NCBI RefSeq assembly: GCF_007859855.1 | Contig: NZ_SJPK01000014.1 | Span: 26,549-72,231 of the forward strand | Direction: 5' to 3' | Source of the DNA: Allorhodopirellula solitaria | GTDB taxonomy: Bacteria; Planctomycetota; Planctomycetia; Pirellulales; Pirellulaceae | DNA: 45,683 nt | Shown: piece by piece, positions 8,159-16,604 of the stretch | Numbering within the stretch: the first letter of the stretch is position 1 | Layout: each line of letters starts with the position of its first letter | Notes under the pieces: model-generated | Told to the model about the DNA's origin: nothing | The model's database searches: none | The model's input: only the letters and a program-made list of their open reading frames with translations | Program-made: the position numbers and the translations under genes

Positions 8159-9211
8159 ATGAACTACCCCACCATCGACCGACGCCGATTTCTGCACGCC
8201 CTGGCTGCGAGCGGCTGTGTTGCGGCCACTTCGGCCACCCCGGAGACGGCCCGAGCAGCGATCCCCAAGCCCAAATGGCGAGAGGCGATCAACAAGGGGC
8301 TGGAGTGGTTAGCCAGCAAGCAATCCTCGCGGGGACAGTGGAATACCACCGTTTACCCCACCGCCATGGCAGCGCTCTCGGGCACCGCATTGATCGCCAG
8401 TGGCAGCACGACAACGCAGGGCCCGTATGCTCGCCAGATCGCCAGAGCTGCGGACTTCATCATCAGCAAATCGCGGGGCAATGGTTTGATCGGTGACCCG
8501 CAAACCGATGCGAGGTACACCTACGGCCATGGGTTTGCGATGCTGTTTCTCTCGCAGGTGCTCGGTGAGGAGGGGTTGATCGATCGCCGGGAGGAGCTCG
8601 TCGATGTGCTCAGCCGGGCGGTCCAGTTCAGTGGCAATGCGCAAACCGCCGCTGGGGGGTGGGGCTACGTCTCTGCCAAAGAGGGAAACGATTTCGATGA
8701 AGGCAGCACGACGATCACGCAAGTCCAAGGACTGCGGGGATGCCGAAACGCTGGGATTCCGGTCAGTGGTGAAGTGATCGAGAAGGCAAAGGAATACATC
8801 TACCGCTGCCAAAACCCCGATGGTGGGATCAGCTACAGCAGCCGCCAGACCGGCAGCAGCCGGCCGGCAATCACCGCTGCCGCATTGGCCGCCCTCTACA
8901 ACGCGGGCGATTACAGTAGCGAGCAGGTGCCCGAAATGCTCGCCTACAGCAAAGAGGCACTCCATGGGCTGGGGGACGCCGGAGCCGCGTTTGGCCATTG
9001 GCACTACACCTACCTGTATTATAGCCAGGTTGTCTACCGCCAAGGCGACGAAGAATGGTTCCCATTCCGCGACCGGCTGTACGATCGTATCTCCGTTGAG
9101 CAGCAGCCCGACGGGTCCTGGACGGGACCGATTCACCCGGTCTACATCACCGCATGCAACTTGACGATGTTGCAGCTCGATCGCGGTTTCCTGCCGATTT
9201 ACCAGCGGTGA
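8159..9211 (+). CDS. Tat-exported prenyltransferase/squalene-cyclase-fold protein
   Basis: The 350-residue protein starts with a Tat-like leader (DRRRFLHALAASGCVAATSA at about residues 7-26), so it is probably exported folded. The rest is repeated alpha-hairpin units with QW-like motifs: GLEWLASKQSSRGQW near 48-62, YIYRCQNPDGGISYS near 213-227, and SVEQQPDGSWTGPIHPVY near 311-328. This is the alpha/alpha-toroid fold shared by squalene cyclases, prenyltransferases and complement-like proteins. The DxDD catalytic motif of cyclases is not visible and the leader argues for an extracytoplasmic place, so a binding or structural role is more likely than terpene cyclisation. Such toroid proteins are common in planctomycetes. 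It stands alone between oppositely and co-oriented neighbours. Confidence 0.8.
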   Translation: MNYPTIDRRRFLHALAASGCVAATSATPETARAAIPKPKWREAINKGLEWLASKQSSRGQWNTTVYPTAMAALSGTALIASGSTTTQGPYARQIARAADFIISKSRGNGLIGDPQTDARYTYGHGFAMLFLSQVLGEEGLIDRREELVDVLSRAVQFSGNAQTAAGGWGYVSAKEGNDFDEGSTTITQVQGLRGCRNAGIPVSGEVIEKAKEYIYRCQNPDGGISYSSRQTGSSRPAITAAALAALYNAGDYSSEQVPEMLAYSKEALHGLGDAGAAFGHWHYTYLYYSQVVYRQGDEEWFPFRDRLYDRISVEQQPDGSWTGPIHPVYITACNLTMLQLDRGFLPIYQR

Positions 9212-9430
9212 TCCAGAGTTTTCTAAAAAATCATCTGACTTGACTTTTTTGACTCAAGTTTGCTAACCCCACAGTGAACGCCTTCTGTGCGTTAACAGAT
9301 TGTCGAGAAATGGAGCCGGCACGCGTCCGCGTCCGGGGCTGTGATCCTCGGCAAGCTGTTTGAACTAATTCACTGTGGGAGCGTCTGTCGCGTTGCCACC
9401 CGTGTTCGGGTCTCAGGCCGTGATCATCAC

Positions 9431-11164
9431 ATGACGAAGCAAATCCTTGAGGGCGATCGCCCCGTCCACCACGACCATGCCACGCGAGGAAAACGCGCGC
9501 TCCCGCGACTCGCAAGACTTGTCTTGGCGATCGCTTGCGCCGCATCACCGGTCAGCGCCCAAGATGATTCGCAAACGACCGAGCGGCGGATACCAATCCG
9601 TCGCTATTCATCGCCTGCTGAGCCTGCCTCGCGAGTCCTGAAGGAAGACCCAGGAGTGCAACCGGGCCGTGTTACCAGTGTCGAGATCCGTGACGCGGAC
9701 GGTGAGATCCGGGAATCGGAATTGGAGGATGGAGAGTATTTCATGGGGGCCGCCCCCATGCCCGTCCACGTGGGGCAATCCGTTTCTTCCAACATGGCAT
9801 CATCGTCCACGCTGACGCTGAAATCCCCATTTGCCGATGCCCCTGAAGAGATCCAAGGACGCGAAATATACGAAGGCGCGGAAATCATCGAAGGCGAGGA
9901 GTACCCCGATCCCAATGTGATGTTTTACGAACCGGAACCTGGCTATGAAGGTGAACTGATGTTTGCCGAACCCATCGATGGTGGTTGCGCGGCCTGTGGC
10001 GAGAGCGTGACGGGCGTCTGTGATTCCTGCCGCTACGCCGACGACCATTACGGGCGCTATGACAAACGCGTCGAACACCTGGCGAGATTCCTGGCTCACC
10101 CCTTGGCCAATTTTTGGGCCCGCGCCGAGTACGCCAATATTTCACTCGACGGCCAAGGTGCCCCGCCCTTGCTGACGACGAGTGATCCGGGAACATCGAT
10201 TGGAAACGCTGGGATCGTCGGGCTCGCAAGCACTCAAACACTCTATGGCGGAACCCAGATTGGAGACAGCACCCGTTCGGGAGGCCGTTTCGAGGTTGGA
10301 CGCTACTTCGGGGCGTCAGGATTGGGTTTGTCTGGATCGATCCTGTTCGCAGACGACGAAAAGAACCACTACTCAGCCAATTCATCTACCTACGGTATTC
10401 TGGCACGTCCCTATGTCGATGTCTCTCCCGGTGGAATGGGCAGCGAAGCCGACCTGGTGGGTTACTCAGGCGAGTACTCAGGCAACGTCAATGTCCTGTC
10501 CACGACACAGTTCGCGGCAGGCGATGTGTTCCTGCGAGCCATGTTGGTCAGCCAAGCGGATCGGCAGCTCGAAAGCTTTGTGGGCTATACCTACCTGCAA
10601 CTCGACGACGACCTGACGATTGGCGAATCCAAACGTATCACCGGCAGTAGCAGTGGGCTAGCGATTGGCACTTTGATCGATCGCAGCGACCATTTCGAGG
10701 CTAGCAACCGATTCAACGCAGCCGCATTCGGCGTCCGCAGCGAAACGAGGTGGGCACGCTGGTCGCTCGCGTCGATGCTGAAACTCGGCGTCGGTAGGAC
10801 GAGCACTACCGTCACGGCACGGGGGCTGACCCGAACCACCGACGGATCGACCAGCATCCAGAATGGTGGATTGCTCGTCCAAGAGAGCAACTCGGGCTCC
10901 CGAGACTACAGCCAATTCGCCGTTTCACCTGAACTGCGGATTCTACTCAGTCGACAGCTACCATACGGTTGGAGCGCGTCGGTCGGCTACCACTTCCTCT
11001 ATCTCAGCCGCGTGTTGCGGGCGGGCGAACAAATCGATCCGCTACTGAACCTAACTCAGCAGAACCCTGGCGTACTGCAAGGGTTGGCCGCTCCCCGCCG
11101 CCAAGTCTATTACAACGACCTGACGGCCAATGCGATTACGTTTGGCGTGATGCGGAATTTCTAG
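9431..11164 (+). CDS. BBP7-type outer-membrane beta-barrel protein
   Basis: The protein is 577 residues from the ATG at 9431, chosen because it gives a proper signal peptide (RLARLVLAIACAASPVSA, cleavage before QDDSQ). A low-complexity acidic linker follows, then a Cys cluster CAACGESVTGVCDSC near residues 186-200 and a large domain rich in alternating hydrophobic/aromatic strands with repeated glycines (FEVGRYFGASGLGLSGSILF, FAVSPELRILLSRQLPYGWS). It ends in Phe (FGVMRNF), as outer-membrane barrels often do. These features fit the planctomycete BBP7 (DUF1551) family. The likely place is the outer membrane. The hairpin GCCT-cgacaa-AGGC just after the stop could end transcription. Confidence 0.8.
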   Translation: MTKQILEGDRPVHHDHATRGKRALPRLARLVLAIACAASPVSAQDDSQTTERRIPIRRYSSPAEPASRVLKEDPGVQPGRVTSVEIRDADGEIRESELEDGEYFMGAAPMPVHVGQSVSSNMASSSTLTLKSPFADAPEEIQGREIYEGAEIIEGEEYPDPNVMFYEPEPGYEGELMFAEPIDGGCAACGESVTGVCDSCRYADDHYGRYDKRVEHLARFLAHPLANFWARAEYANISLDGQGAPPLLTTSDPGTSIGNAGIVGLASTQTLYGGTQIGDSTRSGGRFEVGRYFGASGLGLSGSILFADDEKNHYSANSSTYGILARPYVDVSPGGMGSEADLVGYSGEYSGNVNVLSTTQFAAGDVFLRAMLVSQADRQLESFVGYTYLQLDDDLTIGESKRITGSSSGLAIGTLIDRSDHFEASNRFNAAAFGVRSETRWARWSLASMLKLGVGRTSTTVTARGLTRTTDGSTSIQNGGLLVQESNSGSRDYSQFAVSPELRILLSRQLPYGWSASVGYHFLYLSRVLRAGEQIDPLLNLTQQNPGVLQGLAAPRRQVYYNDLTANAITFGVMRNF

Positions 11165-11205
11165 AAAGGTATTTGCCTCGACAAAGGCGGATGCCAAAAA
11201 AGGAT

Positions 11206-11497
11206 CATCCGACGGAAGCGTGCGCGGAGCACAGCGGGAAGGTTTTTCTAGGCATGGATCTAGTATCCAATAATCTTACAAAAATGGGTGCCCGACGAAC
11301 GAATGTCCGCCAGGGGCCGGCAACACCATTGGCGTACCATCGACCGAGATATCCCTTGCCAAGCCAGCACCTCTGCAGAGCTCGGCTCCGTTTCTCCCGG
11401 CAGCTCCAGTCTAACATCCACTATCACCTCCGACAAATCAATCATTGGATACTGGAGCCATGCCTCCAAAACCTCCAGCGCACGCTTCCGTCGGATG
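11206..11497. repeat. 292-bp foldback element with long inverted arms
   Basis: Bases 11206-11225 (CATCCGACGGAAGCGTGCGC) are an exact reverse complement of 11478-11497. Farther in, 11251-11274 matches the reverse complement of 11441-11464 at about 21 of 24 positions. The two matching blocks are in the same order on both arms, so the whole segment is one imperfect inverted repeat with arms near 70 bases. This explains the short frames seen here on both strands. It is probably a MITE-like element or the remnant of one. No transposase or target-site duplication was found. Confidence 0.6.
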
Positions 11498-11550
11498 AGC
11501 CACAAAAAAGCGAAATTGCCTACTAAATTGGCTCACTCAATCGACAGCCA

Positions 11551-11942
11551 GTAGGGCCGGTTCTACCGGCCGTATCCACCGGGGGCCTCAACTCATTGGA
11601 GTGAAACAGGGCGATGAGTACCCGGACAATATTCGGTGCGTCGCCCGCACCAGGGATGGTCGGTGGGAACCGGTTGATTATTCACAAGTTTGCTCCCCCG
11701 TGTGCTTGTCACACGCCGAAGCGACGTTTTCAAATTAGAAAACCGCGGTATCGACGCACGTTCCCCTGTCAGCTTGTCTGACAGGAAACCAAGTCGATCA
11801 ACTTTGCTGTCATGCGGGGCAAGCCCGCATGGGAGCGGGGTGAATGCTCCATGTTGATCTAATCACAAAACGGAGATTCCTGTCAGACAAGCTGACAGGG
11901 GATCCGGTTTTGTGGGGAATGGCCGGTGGGAACCGGCCCTAC
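11551..11942. repeat. Element bounded by GTAGGGCCGGTT ends
   Basis: GTAGGGCCGGTT at 11551 and AACCGGCCCTAC ending at 11942 are exact inverted complements and equal the ends of the 125-bp core in the 204-bp repeats (17801-17925). The interior is different and contains a second symmetrical element at 11762-11902. It lies about 30 bp beyond the stop of the M13 peptidase gene, between the 3' ends of two converging genes. Bases 11498-11550 show nothing recognisable. Confidence 0.5.
11762..11902. repeat. Nested 141-bp symmetrical hairpin element
   Basis: The outer 26 bases at each end are perfect inverted complements, each containing a palindrome with CCTGTCAG/CTGACAGG arms. Inside are the inverted pair GATCAAC (11796-11802) and GTTGATC (11853-11859), and a central palindrome CATGCGGG/CCCGCATG (11811-11831) followed by a GGAGC/GCTCC hairpin (11832-11850). 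The same 21-base end palindrome occurs again at 35370-35390. The element sits inside the one at 11551-11942. Confidence 0.6.
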
Positions 11943-11974
11943 GTTCGCTGACTCGAACACGGTTCGGGTACACG

Positions 11975-14071
11975 CTACCAGATCTGGATCCGATTCTCCG
12001 GGGCAACGTAGAGTTCATCTCCTTCTTCAATCCCGAACGCTTCGTACCATTCGTCCATGTTACGCACGATGCCGTTGACCCGGTATTCACTCGGGCTATG
12101 AGGATCGGTGATCAAGCGTTTGCGAAGCTCTTGCTCGCGATACAGCCGTCGCCAAATCTGCGACCATCCCAAGAAGAAGCGTTGGTCGCCGGTCAGACCA
12201 TCGATCACGGGTGCTTCTTTGCCATCGAGTGACAAGCGATAGGCAGCGTAGGAAACGGCGAGGCCGCCCAGGTCGCCGATGTTCTCACCCAGGGTGAGCT
12301 CCCCGTTAACGTTCATGTCTTCAAAAGGTTTGAACTCGTCGTATTGGGCACTCAATCCCGCGGCACGCTTTTCGAACGCTTCCCGGTCGGTCGGTGTCCA
12401 CCAATTGCGCAGGTTGCCGTCGCCGTCGTACTTGCTGCCCTTGTCGTCGAAACCGTGGCTGAGCTCGTGACCGATAACCGCTCCGATGCCGCCATAGTTA
12501 ACCGCATCGTCTGCGGCCATGTTGAAAAACGGTGGCTGCAGGATGGCCGCAGGGAAGACGATCTCGTTCATCGTGGGGTTGTAGTAGGCATTGATCGTCT
12601 GCGGCGTCATGTGCCATTCGTTGCGGTCGATTGGGCCTCCGAGCTTATCTAGATCACGATTGAATTCGAACTCGGCCGCCGCGATCATGTTGGTCGCCGG
12701 TGAGGCGTCGGTGATCGTCAGCTTGGAATAGTCCTTCCACTCATCGGGGTAGCCGATCTTGGTGGTGAACTTATCGAGTTTGACCTGGGCCTGTTTTTGC
12801 GTGCCCTTGCCCATCCACTCGCGGGTTTGGATTCGCTCCGCGAAAGCTGCCTTGAGGTTGTTGACCAATTCATTCATGCGGGCTTTCGCCTGCGGTTTAA
12901 AATGTTTCTCAACATAGAGCTGGCCCACGACTTCCCCGAGCACCGCACCGGTACCATCGACCGCTCGCTTCCACATCGGCTGCTGCTCGTCGGTGCCCGA
13001 GACCGCTTTGCCGTGGAATTCGAAGTGTCGCCTTTCCAGGTCCTCGGTGAGGGCCGAGGCGTAGGAGTCGATCACATGGAACGCGAGGTAGTTCTTCCAC
13101 GCGTCCAGAGGAGTGTCGGTGATGACAGAATCGATCTCGGCAAAGAAGCTGGGCTGGCGCACAACGATCGCTGCTTGATCTTTGATCTCTGCCGCGGTAA
13201 GCATCCGGTCGACCGGGAACTGTTCAACCAACTCATCGAGTTCGGGCATCGTCTTGCGGTTGTAGGTCGCGTCAGGGTCGCGATTTTCCGTCTTGGTCCA
13301 TTGCCGCTCGGCAATTTGTTTTTCGATTTCAAAGACCTGCTCGGCGGCCTCGGTGGCATTTTCGGTCCCCAGCGCCGTCAGCATATCTGCGATATAGGTT
13401 TTTAGCTCGCCGCGCAGTTCGTTGTAGCGAGGCTCGTCTTCGAGATAGTAGTCGCGATCGGGTAGCGTCAGGCCGGACTGGGTCAGGTAGACGATGTACT
13501 GGTCACTGTTCTTGGCGTCCACGCTGACGTAGGGGGCGAGGGGCCCGTAGACACCCTGCCGAACGAGACTGCCCATGGCGGCGGCGAGGTCTTCCTGGGA
13601 TTCAATGCCTTGGGCGATCTCCAACAACGGCTTGATCGGTGCGACCCCAGCTTGATTGCGTTTCTGCACGTCAAGTACCGATTGGTACATGTCACCCACC
13701 TTTTGACTCGGTGTGCCCTTGTCGGCGTCTTCCTCGGCAGCCGCTTCGATCAGGCTGCGCACCTGTTCACGGGTCTCGTCATCGAGGACCGTGAAGATGC
13801 CGTAGTTGGATTTGTCCGCCGGAATCGGGGTCTCGGACAACCATTTCTCGTTGGCGTAAAGGTAAAAGTTTTCGCCCGGTTGGACGGATTCGCTGAACAG
13901 TGCCTGATCGATCCCGGAGACCTTTTCCGTCGCCGCAGCGTCTTTCGCGACGGTGTCCTCTGCGAACAATCGGTGCGTTGAGGTGAGACAATTCACACTC
14001 ACGCCGACCAGCAGCGTACTGGCCGCGATCGTACGAATCGCACGAGGGGTGGATTGCAAGGTTCGTTTCAT
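11975..14071 (-). CDS. pepO: M13 family zinc metallopeptidase (neprilysin/PepO-like)
   Basis: The protein is 698 residues from the ATG at 14071; an in-frame extension to 14191 has no signal-like character. The N-terminus (RAIRTIAASTLLVGVSVNC) is a signal-like segment, so an exported enzyme that cleaves peptides is likely. The N-terminal M13 domain starts at PGENFYLYANEKWLSETPIP. The zinc site is VIGHELSHGFDDKGSKYD near residue 530 (HExxH), and the third ligand is in GENIGDLGG near residue 594 (ExxxD). The C-terminus PENRIQIW corresponds to the conserved basic-residue-to-Trp ending of the family. It is full length with all catalytic residues. It diverges from trmB. Confidence 0.93.
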   Translation of the reverse strand: MKRTLQSTPRAIRTIAASTLLVGVSVNCLTSTHRLFAEDTVAKDAAATEKVSGIDQALFSESVQPGENFYLYANEKWLSETPIPADKSNYGIFTVLDDETREQVRSLIEAAAEEDADKGTPSQKVGDMYQSVLDVQKRNQAGVAPIKPLLEIAQGIESQEDLAAAMGSLVRQGVYGPLAPYVSVDAKNSDQYIVYLTQSGLTLPDRDYYLEDEPRYNELRGELKTYIADMLTALGTENATEAAEQVFEIEKQIAERQWTKTENRDPDATYNRKTMPELDELVEQFPVDRMLTAAEIKDQAAIVVRQPSFFAEIDSVITDTPLDAWKNYLAFHVIDSYASALTEDLERRHFEFHGKAVSGTDEQQPMWKRAVDGTGAVLGEVVGQLYVEKHFKPQAKARMNELVNNLKAAFAERIQTREWMGKGTQKQAQVKLDKFTTKIGYPDEWKDYSKLTITDASPATNMIAAAEFEFNRDLDKLGGPIDRNEWHMTPQTINAYYNPTMNEIVFPAAILQPPFFNMAADDAVNYGGIGAVIGHELSHGFDDKGSKYDGDGNLRNWWTPTDREAFEKRAAGLSAQYDEFKPFEDMNVNGELTLGENIGDLGGLAVSYAAYRLSLDGKEAPVIDGLTGDQRFFLGWSQIWRRLYREQELRKRLITDPHSPSEYRVNGIVRNMDEWYEAFGIEEGDELYVAPENRIQIW

Positions 14072-14196
14072 AGCTGCATCGCGATCGGGAAAGAGGTCGT
14101 GAAAACGGTTGAGAATTGATTTTGGGGCAATTCGGCTCCCCTGCCCAGAGGGCGATTGGCTTGTTACTCCGCGGCTTCCGGGGGCTGTCAATCGCG

Positions 14197-14260
14197 TGAG
14201 CCGAGACGTGTAAGCGGCCGGGTAGGCGGCGCTGCCCGGTGCCTCACGGCACTCGGCTCA
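14197..14260. repeat. Intergenic inverted repeat between divergent pepO and trmB
   Basis: TGAGCCGAG (14197-14205) is inverted at 14252-14260, with an inner CCGGG/CCCGG stem (14218-14222 and 14235-14239). The word GTGAGCCGAGACG is shared with the cruciform at 38666-38720. The 348-bp gap 14072-14419 must also contain the promoters of both genes, but no clear promoter hexamers were recognised. Confidence 0.5.
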
Positions 14261-14419
14261 AGACTGCGACGCCAACCTCGATTGAATCGTCAGCCCGTCA
14301 TCGCACTCGGCTCCATGGGCGGGCGTCTACGAAATCAGGGGCAGGCAGGCAGACTCTTGCTCGGTACGATAGAAGGCTGGTTTCTGTTTCCTGTATCCAT
14401 ATTCAACGCTCGAACTCCC

Positions 14420-15145
14420 ATGCCTCGCGCAGCCCTGAGAAAACCGAACCCCGATCTCGACCTGTCAAAATGGCTGAAAAAGCCGGAGGACTTGCCGCAG
14501 GAATTGTCCAGCCAAACGCTCTTTGGGAACGATCAACCTCTCGAGATCGAAGTAGGCAGCGGCAAGGGGTTATTCATTCAAACCGAGTCGCAGCGCCGGC
14601 CGGAGCACAACTTTTTTGGGATCGAGATCGCAGGCAAATACGCGGCCCACGCGGCAGCTCGCTTAGCACGACGGGATCGAGCCAACGCCATGATGCTCGC
14701 CGGCGACGCCGAGCCGCTCTTTGCCAGCCGCCCGCGTAGCTATGCTCAATCGCCAAGTGATGCAGGCGATCCTGCCAGTTCCGACGGGCGGGTGGTGCCT
14801 CGAATCGCAAGCGGCTCGCTCGAGGCCGTGCACGTCTATTTCCCCGACCCCTGGTGGAAAAAACGGCATCGCAAACGCCGAGTGCTCAGTGATGCCAACA
14901 TCCGCGAGTTCAGCCGCACGCTCCGCACCGGGGGCCAGCTGCATTTCTGGACCGATGTGCTCGACTACTTTGAGCTCACCGTGGAACTGATCGCTGAGAT
15001 CGCCCCCGAATTCGGTGTGCCCCTGCCAGAAGTGCAACGGGAATCGACTCATGACCTCGATTACCACACGCACTTTGAGCGACGGAGCCGGAAGTTTGGT
15101 ATTCCGGTGTACCGAGTGTGTTACCGCAAACGCGACCGCTCGTAG
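14420..15145 (+). CDS. trmB: tRNA (guanine-N7)-methyltransferase
   Basis: TrmB methylates G46 of tRNA with S-adenosylmethionine, in the cytoplasm. The protein is 241 residues from the ATG at 14420; the longer frame upstream reads through the intergenic palindrome and is not credible. SAM motif I is LEIEVGSGKGLFI near residues 36-48, followed by FFGIEIAGKYA. The hallmark VYFPDPWWKKRHRKRR is near 138-153, and the C-terminal FWTDVLDYF and THFERRSRKFG follow. A stretch of about 27 residues at roughly 104-131, rich in Ser, Asp and Pro, sits between the second acidic loop and the FPDPW strand and looks like a lineage-specific insertion. All expected motifs are present. Confidence 0.92.
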   Translation: MPRAALRKPNPDLDLSKWLKKPEDLPQELSSQTLFGNDQPLEIEVGSGKGLFIQTESQRRPEHNFFGIEIAGKYAAHAAARLARRDRANAMMLAGDAEPLFASRPRSYAQSPSDAGDPASSDGRVVPRIASGSLEAVHVYFPDPWWKKRHRKRRVLSDANIREFSRTLRTGGQLHFWTDVLDYFELTVELIAEIAPEFGVPLPEVQRESTHDLDYHTHFERRSRKFGIPVYRVCYRKRDRS

Positions 15146-15298
15146 AACAACACTCCATTTGCCTTTCGGCGTTAGCCGAATACCGCTTACTTCAGATGCC
15201 AAGCGATCTTGTTGACTCGACACGCGAGCGCGACGACGAACCCAGCGTCCCAAGAACTCGCCGCCTCCTGTCCACTACTAATTCGACGCTTGCTCGTC

Positions 15299-15412
15299 AT
15301 GCGGCACGGCAAAACGCAGGAACGGCTAGCAAGAATGCTTCACAGCATTGGCAAACGCGGCCAAACGAGGTGGCATCCGGCCAATCGACTGAACAATGTT
15401 TTGCCTGCTTAA
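15299..15412 (+). pseudogene. Possible histidine-phosphatase N-terminal remnant
   Basis: In the 263-bp gap between the converging trmB and AI-2E genes, one frame reads RRLLVMRHGKTQERLAR. This resembles the RHG start of histidine phosphatases, with an ATG at 15299 encoding MRHG. It stops after 37 residues and the rest does not look like that family. It may be a decayed fragment or chance. The remainder of the gap (15146-15298) shows only short palindromic text (GCCTTTCGGCGTTAGCCG). Confidence 0.15.
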
Positions 15413-16479
15413 TCGCTCGTCAGCTCGCCTGGATCGGGATCGCCTAGGTAGTCTTTGACGTAGAGCATCTGCACGATCACCATCACGGAGACCACCAGGG
15501 GCGCGGCCATCATGACTCCGAGGACGCCCACGAGCACGCCCATCGCGAGCTGCGCTGCGATGGTCAGGATCGGTGGCAGCGTGACCTCCCGTCGTTGGAT
15601 CAGGGGGGTAATTAGGTAACTCTCAATGCCTTGTAGAATAACGTTGAAGATCGCCACATAGAGCGCTGTTTGTGGGCTCACGTTCCAGGCGAGCAAGATC
15701 TGTGGAATCGCCGCGAGCAGCGGCCCAAAATTAGGCAGAAACGTCAGCAAAGCTGCCAAGACGCCCAGTGTGAATGGCAGAGGTATATCAAGAAAGTAAA
15801 GTCCGATCGTTGTCAGCACACCGACGATCGACATCGACATCAGTCGACCGATGATCCAGTGCATGAGGGCTCGGTCGAGTTGGTTAAGGACTTCTCCAGC
15901 GCGATCGCGTGATCGCAGTGGCACGAGCTTCATCATCCCAGTCCGGTACAGTTGTGGCTCGTAGGCCGCGTAAAAACCAACGAACATCATCACGAACACG
16001 CCCGTGACTACAGCCCCGAGTGATTGCATCCCGCTGAGCACGCCCTGCCAGGCGGATGTCGCATGCTGAAACAAGGTGGATTGAAGATCAAATGATTCCG
16101 GGACGACTTTCTCCGCCAGCCCCGATTCGCTCGCGCGGTCCTGCGCATTCTCAATCGCACTCTGCAACTCAGACGCAAACTCATCTGCCCTTTCGGTTAC
16201 AAGGGAGCCGAGGTAATAGATTCCCAGGCAAGTCAACAGCAAGAACGACACCACGGTGATCAGATAACTCGTTCGATAGGCCAGCGGAGATCGCTCCGTC
16301 AACCAGTTCGCAATGCCATGCAGGAACAGCCCAAAAAGCAACCCAGCAAAGATCAACAGCATCACATTTGCCGCTGGAATCAGCAGTCCCGCGACGGCCA
16401 GTATCAAGCCGAGAAGCAGGATTCCGAGTAGGAACAGTTGGAAATGATGAAGACGATGCGGCACGTGTGATTCAGTCAA
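15409..16479 (-). CDS. AI-2E family membrane transporter
   Basis: The protein is a 356-residue polytopic membrane protein of the AI-2E/PerM (UPF0118) family, whose members export small molecules or ions; the substrate here is unknown. Helices are LFLLGILLLGLILAVAGLLI (about 14-33), VMLLIFAGLLFGLFLHGI, YLITVVSFLLLTCLGIYYLG, then a soluble segment of about 70 residues (to about 165), VTGVFVMMFVGFYAA, and a C-terminal group including the family motif FTLGVLAALLTFLPNFGPLLAAIP near 240-263 and GIESYLITPLIQRREVTLPP near 290-309. The start is a TTG at 16479 or an in-frame GTG at 16464; no ATG is close by. It converges with trmB. Confidence 0.88.
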   Translation of the reverse strand: MTESHVPHRLHHFQLFLLGILLLGLILAVAGLLIPAANVMLLIFAGLLFGLFLHGIANWLTERSPLAYRTSYLITVVSFLLLTCLGIYYLGSLVTERADEFASELQSAIENAQDRASESGLAEKVVPESFDLQSTLFQHATSAWQGVLSGMQSLGAVVTGVFVMMFVGFYAAYEPQLYRTGMMKLVPLRSRDRAGEVLNQLDRALMHWIIGRLMSMSIVGVLTTIGLYFLDIPLPFTLGVLAALLTFLPNFGPLLAAIPQILLAWNVSPQTALYVAIFNVILQGIESYLITPLIQRREVTLPPILTIAAQLAMGVLVGVLGVMMAAPLVVSVMVIVQMLYVKDYLGDPDPGELTSD

Positions 16480-16560
16480 AAGATGAAATAAAGTTCAATC
16501 GAGCAGGCTGTGCACGCGAGTGTTCGAAAACGCGCTATGGCCTGGAGGAAGCAGCGTTGG

Positions 16561-16583
16561 CAGCATTTTTCATGCCAGCTACG
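16561..16583. terminator. Hairpin between AI-2E gene start and upstream gene end
   Basis: After a T-run, a GCCAGC/GCTGGC stem with a short loop lies about 25-45 bp beyond the stop of the minus-strand secreted-protein gene (16605). It could end transcription on either strand. No clean U-tract follows on the minus strand, so this is tentative. Confidence 0.3.
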
Positions 16584-16604
16584 AGGCTGGCGTCGGTCCG
16601 CAAG

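Noticed and set aside
8309..9136. Long minus-strand frame opposite the toroid-protein gene
   Set aside because: Shadow of a GC-rich real gene; the plus frame carries the Tat signal and QW-like motifs.
9240..9266. Possible promoter TTGACT ... TGCTAA upstream of the BBP7 gene
   Set aside because: The spacer is only 15 bases and the -10 match is weak; planctomycete promoters are not reliably read by this pattern.
11260..11505. Possible 81-residue protein on the minus strand
   Set aside because: It has a TTG start and falls within the arms of the 292-bp foldback, whose inverted repeat explains the similar text on both strands.
11288..11554. Plus-strand frame of 88 residues after the BBP7 gene
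   Set aside because: Covers the same foldback and has no recognisable features.
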